Below, piece by piece: positions 47,201-58,629 of a stretch of DNA of 64,000 bases. A model generated the notes under the pieces. That model saw only the letters and a program-made list of their open reading frames with translations, was not told the DNA's origin and ran no database searches. This DNA comes from Lepas anatifera. Its lineage: Eukaryota > Arthropoda > Thecostraca > Lepadidae. The position numbers and the translations under genes are program-made. Position 1 is the first letter of the stretch; each line of letters begins with the position of its first letter. The stretch is from positions 1-64,000 of the forward strand of contig JAOTON010000469.1 of the NCBI GenBank assembly GCA_034440635.1, written 5' to 3'.

Positions 47201-48040
47201 AAAGTTATCATCCTTCAAGAGAGAATTATTGAACTTCCAATACGACTTTCCAATTTCGGTACTTGGTACACTTAACGAAACCGTTATAAGCTTGTGATCC
47301 GATAAGTAACCCTCTCTGATTTTAGCAACTGGATCTGTGTTTGAAAACATCACATCACGGTTAACCAAGAAGAAATCAATTCGCGATTTTGAATTAGGAT
47401 TCGATCTAACACAAGTAAATTTTCTTGTTTGGGGGTTCAATTCCCTCCATATATCAACCAGGTTTTTCTCAGCCATAAAATCAACCAGGACGGCCTTGCA
47501 ATTATCGTTGTTAACGACTTTTTTGGCAGAACTTTGCCTATCTTTATTTATATCAAGGCATAAATTAAAGTCCCCTCCTATTATTGTTGTCGGGTTGTCA
47601 TATTGGTCAATTTTGGAGCAAAACAATTCAATCGCTCTAGTATTATCATTATTTGGCCCATAATAATTGCCAATAGTTACGGACACATCGTTACATTGCA
47701 ATTCTGCTGTGATGAATCTTCCTTCTTCATCGGCGTATGTTTTCTGTATTTGCATACCTGAATTAGGTCTTATCAGAATCCCGACACCTCTTGATAAATT
47801 ATCACCATGAGCAAAAGCCCCCCTCCCTCCCCACTCACTTATCCAACTATTCTCGTCTGTTGATGACGAGTGTGTTTCCTGTAAAAGGACAATATCGAAC
47901 CGTAATTGCTTAAGCCAAGTAAATATTTTCCTACGTTTGGGAATTCCGTTAAGAACCTGGGAACGAAGACCGTTAACATTGAGGGATGCAATATTTAACT
48001 TTGATTCATGAGAAGGTGATGTGTTCATTCTTGTGATCAT
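44229..48040 (-). CDS. L1-like LINE ORF2 (endonuclease-reverse transcriptase), one frameshift
   Basis: Polyprotein of about 1,270 residues that nicks target DNA and reverse transcribes the element RNA. The first part (48040-46388, 550 residues) has the APE-type endonuclease: SLNVNGL at about 19-25, LQETH 53-57, GGDFN near 155, SRIDFF near 218 and SDH near 246. The second part (46400-44229, 723 residues) has reverse transcriptase motifs: DLKNAYD at 70-76, GLRQGCPLS at 131-139, the catalytic YADD at 175-178, and a C-terminal CISCPMYSE...HKFWHC zinc-knuckle. The two parts overlap in different frames at 46388-46400. A single base missing from the A run at 46428-46433 (T6 on the + strand) explains the break. 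All catalytic motifs are present. Confidence 0.92.
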
Positions 48041-48911
48041 AAAGATGGGCGTTTAGAGCGACACTCAGACTCAGCGGCATAGTGCATTTGAAACGTCTTT
48101 GTGTGAACAGTCTCTTGCAGGTGCGAATATCTGAGCATTGTCATGACCGCGGCTCCTTTGCGATGTGTACATGAAAACAAAAAGAGCATTTTCAGCACAG
48201 CACTTTTCTCCAATGAGAAAAGCAGAAGCTACTCAAAAACAAAAAACAAACAAAAAACTAGAGGCCCTGGCGTGGCCAGGGGTGGGAAATCTCCTTGTCA
48301 AACGTATTAGAGGTAGTGACAGGTTATACGACACGCTAGTTTTGAGCGCCTAGACAAAAACAAACTAAACAAAATGCATATCACACGATACAGTTGGGTT
48401 TTTGTGACACCAAATCGAATGGGCGTTGGGTAAAAATACTCAATCCTTTATTATCCAAAGTGATCTCTCTACATACGGAAAATCACATTGACTGGTTAAT
48501 GAATTCCCGGGAATCCCGAGCCGTGAGTTTTCGTCACCAATAAATAACTTTTGGGTGACAGCAAAAATACAGTTTATGTTCTGCGTAATTTTTAGAGAGA
48601 AAAAAACCCTCGAACATAACAAACGCGCTTCTTTGGACGAAAACATGTGAATCATAGCGTCAACATTTTTTGCTCCAAATGTTTAACTATACACACACAC
48701 TCATACAAGAACGTTGGTGCATTTACGAGAGGGAACAATACCTTTGGGCTGTGTTGTACACAATCGATCCCGAAGTCCATGGTAGACTGAACCTGCTCCA
48801 GTTACAGGGTGCGTCGAGACGGTGTCATCACTTTGAGCTTACGCCAGTAACAGAACAATAGCAAATACGTTGTCGACACTGAGGCTGTCTGGAGTGCTTT
48901 TATCGACATGT

Positions 48912-50213
48912 TCAACGGACTCCCGTTCCCGGTGCCGTCCCAAAGTCCATCTCTCCAGGGTCCCGAGATGCCCCTGACTCCACCGCAGACGACCGGACAG
49001 CCGTCGCAGACGAAGAGGCAGACGACACTGACACCAGCGGTAATCCGGCTGGTGAAGTTTCGAAGATGCTTCCCCGTCCTTGATAGGGTCTTGTTGTCCC
49101 ATCGGCTGTCGCGCCGCTGCTGATGATTGGGGGCTGAGCCCCAAGAGAGAGGCCACCGAGGCCTGGCAGGACATCGCGATGTCCTGACGATGCATCGGCC
49201 CCAGCGGCAGGCGGGACGGCGTCCCGGTGCGGCTGCACCGGACTCCGGCCAGGAGCAGCCGCAGCCGGGGGCGCTTCTCCTTCAGCATTCCGCCGCCGGA
49301 GTGCCTTGACCTGTTGCCAGAGCTGCTGAACCTGACGCACGGTCGTTACTCGGACTGGGTTCGAGTCCCTTGTCAGCTTGTACGCGGGAAGCCCGTTGTT
49401 GGTGAAGGCTGTCCAGAGCAGCTTCTTGCTTTTCATAGTGAGAAGTTCATTGAAGAGCTCGCGGTTGAAACGTGTCAGAGATTCGGTGATGAAAAGTCGC
49501 CGATCTAACGAGTTTGTAGTGCGCAGCTGAAGCCGTTGCTTATAAACCTGGTTCCTTAGGTTTCTGTCGTGGAAAGCAACTATGACGGTATTTTCGCGGC
49601 CAAGTCTATGGGCAGCTGAAAAGCTGTCCGGGGCAACACGGGTGGTGTCAGGGAGGCTGTCATTTAACACACGCACGGCCTCTTCTCTAACATCCTCCCC
49701 CTGGCGACTGGCACCAAACCTCTTGCTTGATAGCACAAGGTTCACGCCCCTCTGGTGCCTTTCCATCTCATCCACTTGGTATGAAAGATAGCACATCTCC
49801 TGCTTCGTGTTTTCCAGAGTTTTCTCCAGCTTCTCCACTGCTTCAGTCTTTTCGAAAAGGTCTTTCTCCAAAATGTCGATTGATTTTTGCTGCGAAGTTA
49901 TCTTTTTCTCCATGACACTTGTGATATGAGACAGCTGGTCTCTGATGGCCGTCTGAATGGTTGATTGGATCACTTCTCTAATGCAGGAGAGCATTTCTGG
50001 AGGTATTTTGTCACAAGAGGCTGTCTTTTCTGCAGTCTTACTCTTAGGTGATTTACCCTTTCTTTGCTTTTTCTCATAAGCGCTCACTATGTCCGTCACG
50101 GATCCTTCTCTTTCCCTCTTACGCTTACTTACGTCCTCTCTCGGTTCCATCTCCGCATCGCTGAACACTGAATCCGTGTCACCGGCGGTAGACATGTTTC
50201 TGACACTGGTCAC
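48912..50213 (-). CDS. L1-like LINE ORF1 protein with FP25K-like domain
   Basis: A 433-residue nucleic-acid-binding protein of the retrotransposon, expected to coat its RNA. The N terminus is basic and polar (KRKREREG near residue 31; basic patch near 50-60). Residues about 85-155 form a heptad-rich coiled coil (DILEKDLFEKTEAVEKLEKT), suggesting oligomers. Residues about 155-290 (SAAHRLGR, VIVAFHDRNLRNQVY, LFITESLT) resemble the baculovirus FP25K family domain also found in ORF1 of invertebrate L1/Tx1-type LINEs. The C terminus is Ala/Gly/Pro-rich and probably disordered. The frame is intact. Family assignment is from memory of motif patterns. Confidence 0.8.
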   Translation of the reverse strand: MTSVRNMSTAGDTDSVFSDAEMEPREDVSKRKREREGSVTDIVSAYEKKQRKGKSPKSKTAEKTASCDKIPPEMLSCIREVIQSTIQTAIRDQLSHITSVMEKKITSQQKSIDILEKDLFEKTEAVEKLEKTLENTKQEMCYLSYQVDEMERHQRGVNLVLSSKRFGASRQGEDVREEAVRVLNDSLPDTTRVAPDSFSAAHRLGRENTVIVAFHDRNLRNQVYKQRLQLRTTNSLDRRLFITESLTRFNRELFNELLTMKSKKLLWTAFTNNGLPAYKLTRDSNPVRVTTVRQVQQLWQQVKALRRRNAEGEAPPAAAAPGRSPVQPHRDAVPPAAGADASSGHRDVLPGLGGLSLGAQPPIISSGATADGTTRPYQGRGSIFETSPAGLPLVSVSSASSSATAVRSSAVESGASRDPGEMDFGTAPGTGVR

Positions 50214-51931
50214 CTTTCCTCTGAGTTAAATGGGCGTTTATCACAATTCACTGTCCATCACTCCGTATCAATATTCCATGCAGCCCGTGCGCTCGCTGCG
50301 CCCCACACCCCGGCCACTACTGCCGGCCGGTCACCCGCGCATTAGGTCAGCCGGAGGCGAGGCAAACACGTCCGCCCGGGCGGCCGGTCGAGGCCAGACT
50401 GGGGAGCTTGCAACTGCCTTGAGCCATCCCCTGTGCCTCATCTTTAAGGACTCACTAGCCCGCGGAATGCTCCCAAGGGACTGGAAGATAGCGGAAGTGA
50501 TTCCAATTTACAAAAAAGGAGGACGCAGCCTACCAGGCAACTACAGGCCCGTAAGTCTGACATCTGTGCTATCCAAAGTCCTCGAATCTTTGATTAGAGA
50601 CGAGCTCTTGGCGCACATGATCCGGTCAGGGTTCCTTCATGATGCCCAACATGGGTTTGTCCCCAAGCGGTCGTGCACTACCCAGCTGCTCTGTTCATTG
50701 GACAGTTGGAGCAAGGAACTTGAAGAGGGAGTGCCAGTCGATGTAGCCTATCTAGATTTTTCTAAGGCATTCGACTCGGTGCCTCACAAACGTCTGATAC
50801 AGAAGCTAAGTGATCTTGGTGTTAGAGGTCAGGTCCTCCAATGGATTAAGTCCTTCTTATCAGGCAGATCCCAGAGAGTGCGGGTCAACACTGCTGTTTC
50901 TGAGTGGAGTTCCGTGACCAGTGGGATACCACAAGGTTCCGTCCTAGGGCCAACGCTCTTCATTCTCTTTGTGAATGACCTGCCCGAAGGACTGTCTTCT
51001 GAAGTTTAAAATGTTTGCTGATGACACCAAGTTGTACAGCCCCGTAGCTAAACATGACGATCAGATTCACTTCCAGAGTGACTTGAGGAAGCTGGAATTA
51101 TGGTCGCAAGAGTGGCTCCTTCCTTTCAATGTCTCCAAGTGTGGTGTGCTCCATCTAGGTACTTCAAATCCCAAGAGGCAGTATTTAATGAATAACCAAG
51201 TCCTGGCTCAGCTTGAGATTGAGAAAGACCTCGGAGTGCAGGTGGACTGTGAACTCAAATTCCGTAGACAAGCCGCTATAGCCGTCTCCAAAGCCAACCA
51301 AATCCTGGGAGCCATCAAGCGATCTTTCGTCCATCTTGATAACTTCACACTACCTCTGGTGTACAAGGCCCTAGTCAGACCCCACATTGAATACGCAAAT
51401 GCTATATGGGGCCCCTTCAACAAGGCCGATCAGTTGCTGGTCGAAAGGGTGCAACGAAGAGCCACAAAACTTGTTCCGCAACTGCGAAACCTTGACTACC
51501 CAGAAAGGCTGAGAAGACTCAAACTTCCATCACTGTTGTACAGAAGGCGAAGGGGGGGACATGATCTTAATGCACAAGCTGATGCACGGAAATCTCGGAA
51601 TACGTAAGGAAGAGTTATTTCAAGATCCACCAGTCGCAACCACGAGAGGACACCGCTTCAAGGTCGCCAAGCCTCGGGCTGTCTCCAGAATCCGGAGGAA
51701 CCACTTCGCTGTCCGTGCTGTCACGGACTGGAACAGCCTTCCTGATTGGGTAGTAGAGGCACCGAGCACCAATGTCTTCAAGACTTATATTGATAAGCAT
51801 TGGGCGGGGTTTTTGTACGAGACCCCCGACTAGAACCCTGAATTGTTGTTAAATCGAGTTCGACGCGGCCGGGTAAGACAGGCACCTGTGAGTGCCTTCC
51901 AAAGACCCGCATGGCTTTATCTTATCTTATC

Positions 51932-52802
51932 ATTTTCTGCTAACGGCTGAGGACAGAGGGATAATAGAGTTATTTTAGAGTTTTCTCCTCATTCTAGCAT
52001 GGTATCTGGCATCTTCATCAAACCGAATCATCTGCCGATGAACAAAACAAAAAAGCGTCGTGCTGCACGTGCTGCTGCTGTGTATATATTATGGCTGTAG
52101 CCAAGGCAATAGTGGCTGTAGGAGTATTGTTATTGTTATAGTACTGGTGGCGGAGACTGTCGTTGGTGTTTTTCGTGTCCGACGCAGGATAATAAAGGTC
52201 GGAATCATTCCACCCTCATGAGCTGAGGACGCATACAGGTGCTCTCTCGATAAATTGATAATTCTTTTTAATGGCTTTGATATTGCGTGTTTAATGGTTG
52301 CTGGTCATGGCGCCTATTTTGCATACTGTATTTCTATCAAAGAACAATGTTTAAAGGTGGTTTAGGAGCTCTATGTAACCGAAAAAGTTACAATTGATAA
52401 TTTCGATAGTTAATTAGCTAATCCCAAATGCAGTCATTTTTTCACTGTAAACAGGCAGCCATCTCTATCTGCTTTATACCACCTTGCAATGCCTAATGTG
52501 CTTAAAGGGACAAGGTATGAAAATATTCAAACAAGTGAAAATATCATTCAGATTGGTAAGACAGACTTATTTTGTCACTGAACACCCACTTGTTCCATCA
52601 AATATTGTCATCAGTTCAGGTCCAGGACTCGGACTGGAGAAGAGGTGATCGAGCGCTGCACACTCCGCAGTGAGCCAATGGTGCTGACCCTTGAATTATG
52701 CCCTGTGTTTTTCATGTTTAAAAGTAAATAATCACTGTTTTTATTTTACATCATTGCTCTGTTATGTTTTTCTTTCACACTCTTGTGTCAGTTTTCAAAT
52801 AA
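51932..52802. other. Intergenic, no gene seen
   Basis: No supported gene or recognised repeat between the CR1-type LINE tail and the next TIR. Confidence 0.45.
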
Positions 52803-53099
52803 ATACCAGTCAGGGAAACTATGGTCAAGCGTACCAAAAATTAGAAGCTTTTAAAATTGGGTACGTGTCTTCTATTTTATGGCACGCTGTTTCTAAAATT
52901 TGGTACGCATCTTCTATTTTTTGGTATGGAAAACAACATCGGCTTGACAAAATCATTCGGCACGTTTTTGTAACAATTGGTGCATGTTCTGCCTGGCACA
53001 GTTTGATTACCGATAAAATTTTAGGGGGGTTTACAGTCTTGTGAAGAAAACTAAAGTCCGGTGTAATTTTTGCTAATTTTTGAAAGCCAAAAAATGTAT

Positions 53100-55439
53100 T
53101 AAGACGGGAAAGCACTCACAAATTTTGTCAGAATTCTCTTTTCACATCTAGCAAACACACGTTTCCATAGCGTCATCAGATTCTATGTCATCAAATACCC
53201 CTCTGGAACGCAAAGCTCAATTCAAATCCCACATCCTTGAACACGTCTCGGTGTCAAATGCGAGAGTGAAGGTGACACGTGTGGTGCGAAGTGTGTGGAA
53301 ATACTGAAAAAGTATGGATTTTTTTCATCTTATGGTTGATGTGACTATGAGATATTGAAAATTGGGCACATTTATATCTTATGCGAAGTTTTGTGGTAAG
53401 ACTGTGGCTAATCATAAGAGTTGAGGGTCATTTTTTCGTCGATGTTGTCTTCCGCTTTGCCGCCATTTTCTTTTTTTTGTTTATTGAGAATATTTTTTGT
53501 TTATTTAATTCGTGTAGACCTTAAAGGAAGCCATTTCTGAAATCTACAGAGCTTGTTTAATATAAATCGAGCAGGCATGTAGTGTAATTCTGCAGTTCTA
53601 TGTATAAACATGCATATTTACAACAGGAGGTATTCAGTACAATGCAGTTAATATTTGCAATGGTGTTTTGGGTTCTTGCAAAATAAAAATGTTGATATAA
53701 GTGATTGCTAATTTGTATCAATTCTGGTTATGTATTAGTATGAAGTTTGATTTTGAAATATTTGTTATGGTTTTACTGTTTCAACATGAGCTAAGGATTG
53801 TTATTCTTGTCTCAGGGTGCTACAAACTTCAAAGTTGATTTTTGTTTTTGCAATGATTATGTTGGTACATATAATTTTAGCACAATCTCAGTAAATTGGA
53901 CATGAAGCTGAAGCTGACAATACTTGAAAGAGTCTTTACAGGGCTTGAATCTTCCGAAGACACTATGGCAACGGATATTGATATTGATATATTAATGATG
54001 ACTTTTTGGGACATTTTGAGCAACTATTTCATCATATGCATAAAAGTTAATACTTAATCTTTATCTAGCCTGTACTTTTGATTGGCCCAGAATTTGTCTG
54101 ATTTTGTTTTGGACACAGTCAACGATTTGGCTGATACTGCTCAGATTGGTAAGCTGTTCCAGTCAATGGTGGCACAAAATGTGAGATTATTTCTTGTTGA
54201 CTGTTTGGTGGCTTGCTGCTTAACCATTCAAAGATGGTGTCCTCTTAAGCAACACCTTGGGGTCGAAAGCTTGATAATTCCGCCAGTTTTCAACTTTAAA
54301 AAACAAGTTTGTATATCACAATTATATTTGTTCTTCAAACGGTTAGGCCAGGCGTTTTCAATCTGTCTTAATAGTTGAGATTACTGATGTGCTTTACCAT
54401 TTTTGGAGGATGCTTACATAGAAAAATGAACAAAAGCAGAGATATGTGAGGAGATCCCAGCGTGCAAAGTAAAGATCCCAGCAAAGTACTTTGCAAAGTA
54501 AAGATACTTTGCAAAGTAAAGTAAAGATCCCAGCCAGCTTCAACAAGATATTGTCAGTGCAAGTGTGCTTGGGGACAGGAGCGAGTGGTGCAAATTTAAT
54601 CAACCTGGTGCGAATTTGCAAGACTGTCGCGAGGAAGGTGACAAACCAAACAAGTAATGGCTAAATGGTTATTAAGACAGAGCAGGGGGCTTGAGAAAAA
54701 GTCCTTAACTAATACAGAGGTATCATTGTATTGTGCAGGTAGGAATGGGTGCGTTTTTCTCCCTGGTATATGGCATATTGGTGCGAATTTTCGGAGGCTG
54801 GTGGTGCGAGAAGTTTAGATGATTGGTGCGACTTGTCTGGCCTGCTGCCATACTTTGCAGGCTTGAGGATATTGAAACCAGTATACAGGTCAATACATAA
54901 GCAAACGTTCGAGTGGAATGGGAGAGAACTCTGAAGAAGACAAAGACATATTCATATTCGTGAAACCAGAGAGGATTATAGCTCACAAGTTACTTGGTTT
55001 CCGACAGGACTTGACCTGACTGCGCCGGACCACGACGCAACACACGAACACAGGGACAGCCCCCCCTATGGAGCCCTGGCACTCTGTAGGGGTTGCCCCA
55101 TGTCCTCTCTGGATCCGGCAATGGCTGGTTTGGTCTAAGCAGAGCCTATGACGGGGTAATGGGGTGGCCAGAATGCTCAAGTGCCAGATCTCTAGGCCTT
55201 TGCAAGGGCAGCAAAAGGTCCGGAATGAATGTCCTTTTTAGGGCCAAACAGGCTTTGAGGGGCTTGTGTTTTTAATTTTCTCCTCTCTGGACCCATCCCT
55301 GCCGAGGTCTCCGGATGACGTGAAACAGCAGAAAAACCATGGACGCCGGAAGGGAGGGCTCTTGTACATTTCACATGATAAACTTTAATAAAATGATAAG
55401 ATATGTGCAGAACCCGCATTTTCCAGGCTTCAAGTCATG
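53100..55439. other. Inside of the candidate TIR element, no gene seen
   Basis: AT-rich sequence with frames under 100 codons. A short local tandem of ACTTTGCAAAGTAAAGAT occurs at 54468-54530. Confidence 0.4.
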
Positions 55440-56455
55440 GATGGAACAAGGGACCCTTGTCCCGCTCCCCCTATTCGACCCTCGGTGCCCCTGAAATATC
55501 CCTTGTCATCTCCCCTGCGAGTATCGACGCCCCCAGGATGGGATGTGGCAACCGCTAAAAGATCGGCGCTCCTACGATGAGATTTGGCACATCCGAACAC
55601 TGGAGAATCCAAGGGGGTGCCAAAATTAGCCATCCTTTCAAGACCTAAAAAGTTTATTTCACCTACCTCCAAGGGCCAAATTTTGGGCCATTTCGGAAAT
55701 AATATGCTATCGGATTTTTCTAAATATGCCTTCCCCAACGTTGCTCCCAGATCCGCCATTGCATCCAATCATGTGCTTGATCATGTGCTTGATCGGAAGC
55801 CCTGGTTCCTCTCATAGTCGGATTTGGGATCACTGATGGGGGTGCTCACCGGCGCAGGGAGGGGAGGGGTAAGCCTTACCCCCTGGGCTATGGTCCCCGA
55901 AAGTGGCCACAAGTTAGCAAATTTTCTTCCTAATCCTTGTTCGGTGATTTTCCACATGTTGGCCCCATCTCTCCCCAACGTTGCTCCTCAGTTGGCATAT
56001 GGGGGAACATGGCCGAGTGGCGCTATCTGGACCAGAGGGTGCATACCAATTTCGGTGAGCGCCAAAACCCATGGGGGGGACAAATTTTGTCGCTGAGCGT
56101 CAATTTTCGCTTCATGGGTAAAGTGGCATTTCAGAGGGACGTCAAAGGCCGACTGGGGAAGGGTGGCGCAAATACGCGGGTCCAGGGGGCGGGTGCCCCC
56201 CCATCGACCCTCGGGGGCCCCTGAGGTGGTCATGGCGACCCCTGAAATGGCCACGGTGACCTCTGAAAGGTCGATGGCGCCCTCCCTGAAATGTCGCTTG
56301 CCACCCCTCCCTCCAGGATGCGAAAATAGGGGCCCATTTAAAGGATCTAGCGCCCACCTGACCAAGTTTTTCCGGCCAAAATGTGGTGCCCCCTGGTCCG
56401 GATACCTCCCCCTGAAGGTGACTCCTCGATTAACAATCCTGGATCCATCCATGTT
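55440..56455. mobile_element. Degraded hAT-like MITE copies
   Basis: 56163-56455 is an old copy of the 7342-7601 element (GTCCAGGGGGC at one end, CAATCCTGGATCC at the other, with CGACCCTCGG, GAAATGTCGCTT and TTTTTCCGGCC blocks in order). 55440-55620 and 55820-56130 contain similar but more decayed blocks. The long frames over this region are repeat artefacts. Confidence 0.55.
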
Positions 56456-56881
56456 GCTGCATACTGTGCGTGGAGGCAGTAACATCGGGAATAGAGACTG
56501 AGGTGCGCCAAAATTTCCGCCGCACCCCTGTAATTCGGTGCTACATTGAGCGTATCAAAAATTAGAAGTTGCGTACCCTAAAATAGAAGACCGACCGGCC
56601 GGTGACGTGTGCTACGAGGGTAAAGTTTGAAGGCTCTGTTTGAGCTGGTGAGCGAAGTGACGGTAGAGTGCAGTACTATAGCACATTGACTAAACAATAA
56701 ACAATCATTAATTGAGACAAAAAAAATTTGGGTCATTTTCTTCCGGGTGACGGCCGTCCGAAATCGAGCCGCTTTTGCGTACCCATTTTTAGAAAAGCAT
56801 ACAAAAAAATAGAAGGAACGTACCAATTTTTGGAAGTACCTTTTTTTGGGTACGCTTGACCATAGTTTCCCTGACTGATAC

Positions 56882-57762
56882 TGGAGAACACATGTTTTGA
56901 TTAGTTTTCTGATTGAATTCAGCTTCATGTTGTGAGCTTTAAGACAGTTTTTCCCAGCGCTGAAGCAAGGATACAAAAGACAACATAATTTATAGGAAAC
57001 AGTGCTTCTGTCAACACCCAGTTCCTTGTTCCCTCGGTGATCATCTTCAGGTCAAAGTCACAGTGTGTGATGTATAGGGCAAAGCAAATATGCCATGTGC
57101 ACCACACAGGATATACCAATAGTGCCTACCCATGATATGTTTTGCTTGTTTTTTGTGTTCAGAAGCAAATGCCCATGGTTTGATTCCTGATCTAAATACT
57201 ATGAAGTATGCTCTTTAGTGTGCTGCTGTTTGCTTAAAATCCATGCTGAGGCACATAGTTTTGAAACTACTTATTTTTTAATAATTGCAGGTTTGTTTTA
57301 AGTAAAAATAGCATGTTTCAGAGCTGTCACTGTTCCTTTCATTGGCCCATTCCAAACATTTTCATGCATAATTTTACCCATTTATCTTTGTTTTAATAAA
57401 ATAAACACAGTGTGGAGTCAACAAAATATAAAAGTTTGGGAGGTTATAACTCCTGAACTGTTACATTTAGTGACCCAAGAATGTCACAGACATGTTCTGG
57501 GCTGCCTACCCCCCCCCCCTTGGCCCCATGGACTAAGTTTGGGGAAAATCAAAGGCATTTTCTGAAATGTTTTATTTTAGTTTTTTAATGGAATTCATTT
57601 GAATTGAATTTCTTTCTTTCTTTAATTTTCTTAAAGATGTAAAATTGACCATCTGGTGTGCTGGAATGTCGTGGGATGCCCCAGGATGAACCAGGCTCAA
57701 ACAATCATAGCTAGAGCAGGCATTGAACTATATCTCTGGGTAGGCTAGAATAAGTAGCCTTC
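56882..57762. other. Intergenic, no gene seen
   Basis: No supported gene. A run of nine or more C at about 57510-57519 is the only notable simple sequence. Confidence 0.45.
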
Positions 57763-57784
57763 CAAAAACTTTTGTGGCACCTTG

Positions 57785-58138
57785 TAGGGGGGATGATAAT
57801 GATGGTGAAAAAACAATTTTTGGAATAGACAACTTGCCACTCAGGAGGTGATTCTAGGGTTCAAATGGAGACTTTGGGTGCAAAAGAAATTGTTCTACCT
57901 TCCAAAAAACTTCGACCATGGGCAAGTGAAAATTTCGTCTCTAACGCTTGTTTTCCGGCACCTACTGAGTGTTCCATTGGACCCGCTACTCTCAGTTTTT
58001 CTCGCAAACACTTCCAAAAGTAGTTGTATCATGGCAATGGCAGTCTGCGTATCTGTTCCTGACACATTTTAAAACTTTTTTTTACAAAAAAATACCTAGC
58101 TAGGTCAGGTCAGGTCACTTAGTTATGACGTCATTTCT
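57785..58138 (+). repeat. Left long inverted repeat of the 5.3-kb transposon
   Basis: Pairs with 62770-63107 in inverted orientation with gaps and an estimated identity near 70 percent by eye, highest at the outer 15 bp and around the ACTTCGACCAT block. The inner end contains overlapping AGGTCA hexamers and TGACGTCA. Confidence 0.8.
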
Positions 58139-58629
58139 ATGCCCATGCATAGTGATTTGTTTCGAAGTGGAAATTAAGCTCGCTCTTAGAAATTCTAGAC
58201 ATGCCGCAAACATATGTCCGGTAAGGTCCATGGCTGTCAGCAGAGGTCACCAATGGTAAACAAAATTGTGTGAGGGTGTTTGAAGAAATTAAATTAAACG
58301 CATAATAACAATGATTTGGTACCATGGAGACCATTTGGCCTAGTATATTCATGTTATGCATGCTATTGTTTTGTTGGGGTAATATATGCCTTTGACCTTA
58401 CATCAAGCCCACCCTGCGACCTGACCTCCCGGCCTTGCCCCCCCCAGAAGGTGACGGGTACCGGGAGAGTCCTGTTGGAGTGTTGGTATGTTCTACAAAT
58501 GAATGTTAATGCATTAACTTGACTTGATATAAGGGGGTTGGGAACCAACTGATGTTTTTTTTGTATCTGCAGGGGCTTCCAGAAGTAGTTATTTCTATAT
58601 GATTTCACGTTCATTGCAACGAAGACAAT

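Larger units (their letters stand above)
43561..50401 (-). mobile_element. Near full-length L1-like LINE inside the CR1-type LINE
   Basis: A 6.84-kb retrotransposon in antisense to its host. Its poly(A) end appears as a 12-base T run at 43561-43572. The 5' end is at 50401. The flanks carry the duplicated target GGGAGCTTGCAAC(T) at 43548-43560 and 50402-50414. It has a 5' leader of about 190 bp, ORF1, an unusually long inter-ORF region (48041-48911), ORF2 and a 3' region of about 650 bp (43573-44228). Confidence 0.93.
42206..51836 (+). pseudogene. CR1/Jockey-type LINE ORF2, interrupted
   Basis: Endonuclease-reverse transcriptase polyprotein needed for target-primed retrotransposition. Part 1 (42206-43561) shows endonuclease/exonuclease/phosphatase motifs (LLAGDFNLPNIDW, then RSDHV) and then SSPGPDGIHPRVLREL, the start of the reverse transcriptase. 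Part 2 (50402-51836) resumes in register with [37 protein letters not shown] and FADD, and runs to a natural end at TAG 51831-51833. Three single-base shifts break the frame: in A5 at 43035-43039, TTT at 51005-51007 and G7 at 51552-51558. Together with the 6.8-kb insertion this copy cannot be active, but there are no scattered stop codons. Confidence 0.88.
42165..51931 (+). mobile_element. CR1/Jockey-type LINE, 5'-truncated, split by an L1-like element
   Basis: The host LINE occupies about 42165-43561 and 50402-51931. It encodes an endonuclease and reverse transcriptase and ends in TTATC repeats (GCTTTATCTTATCTTATC, to about 51931), the short tandem tail typical of CR1/L2-like elements. The 5' part, including any ORF1 and the endonuclease N terminus, is missing. 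Clade assignment rests on the motif style ([30 protein letters not shown]) and is inferred. Confidence 0.88.
52807..56877. mobile_element. Candidate 4.07-kb non-autonomous TIR element
   Basis: CAGTCAGGGAAACTATGG, TCAAGCGTACC at the left is exactly inverted at the right (ending 56877), and weaker inverted similarity continues for about 90 bp (repeated GGTACG and CTTCTATTTT words). ATAC flanks both ends (52803-52806, 56878-56881); a TA duplication is an equally good reading if the TIR starts one base earlier. No transposase frame is found inside. It may be two related short elements rather than one. Confidence 0.5.
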
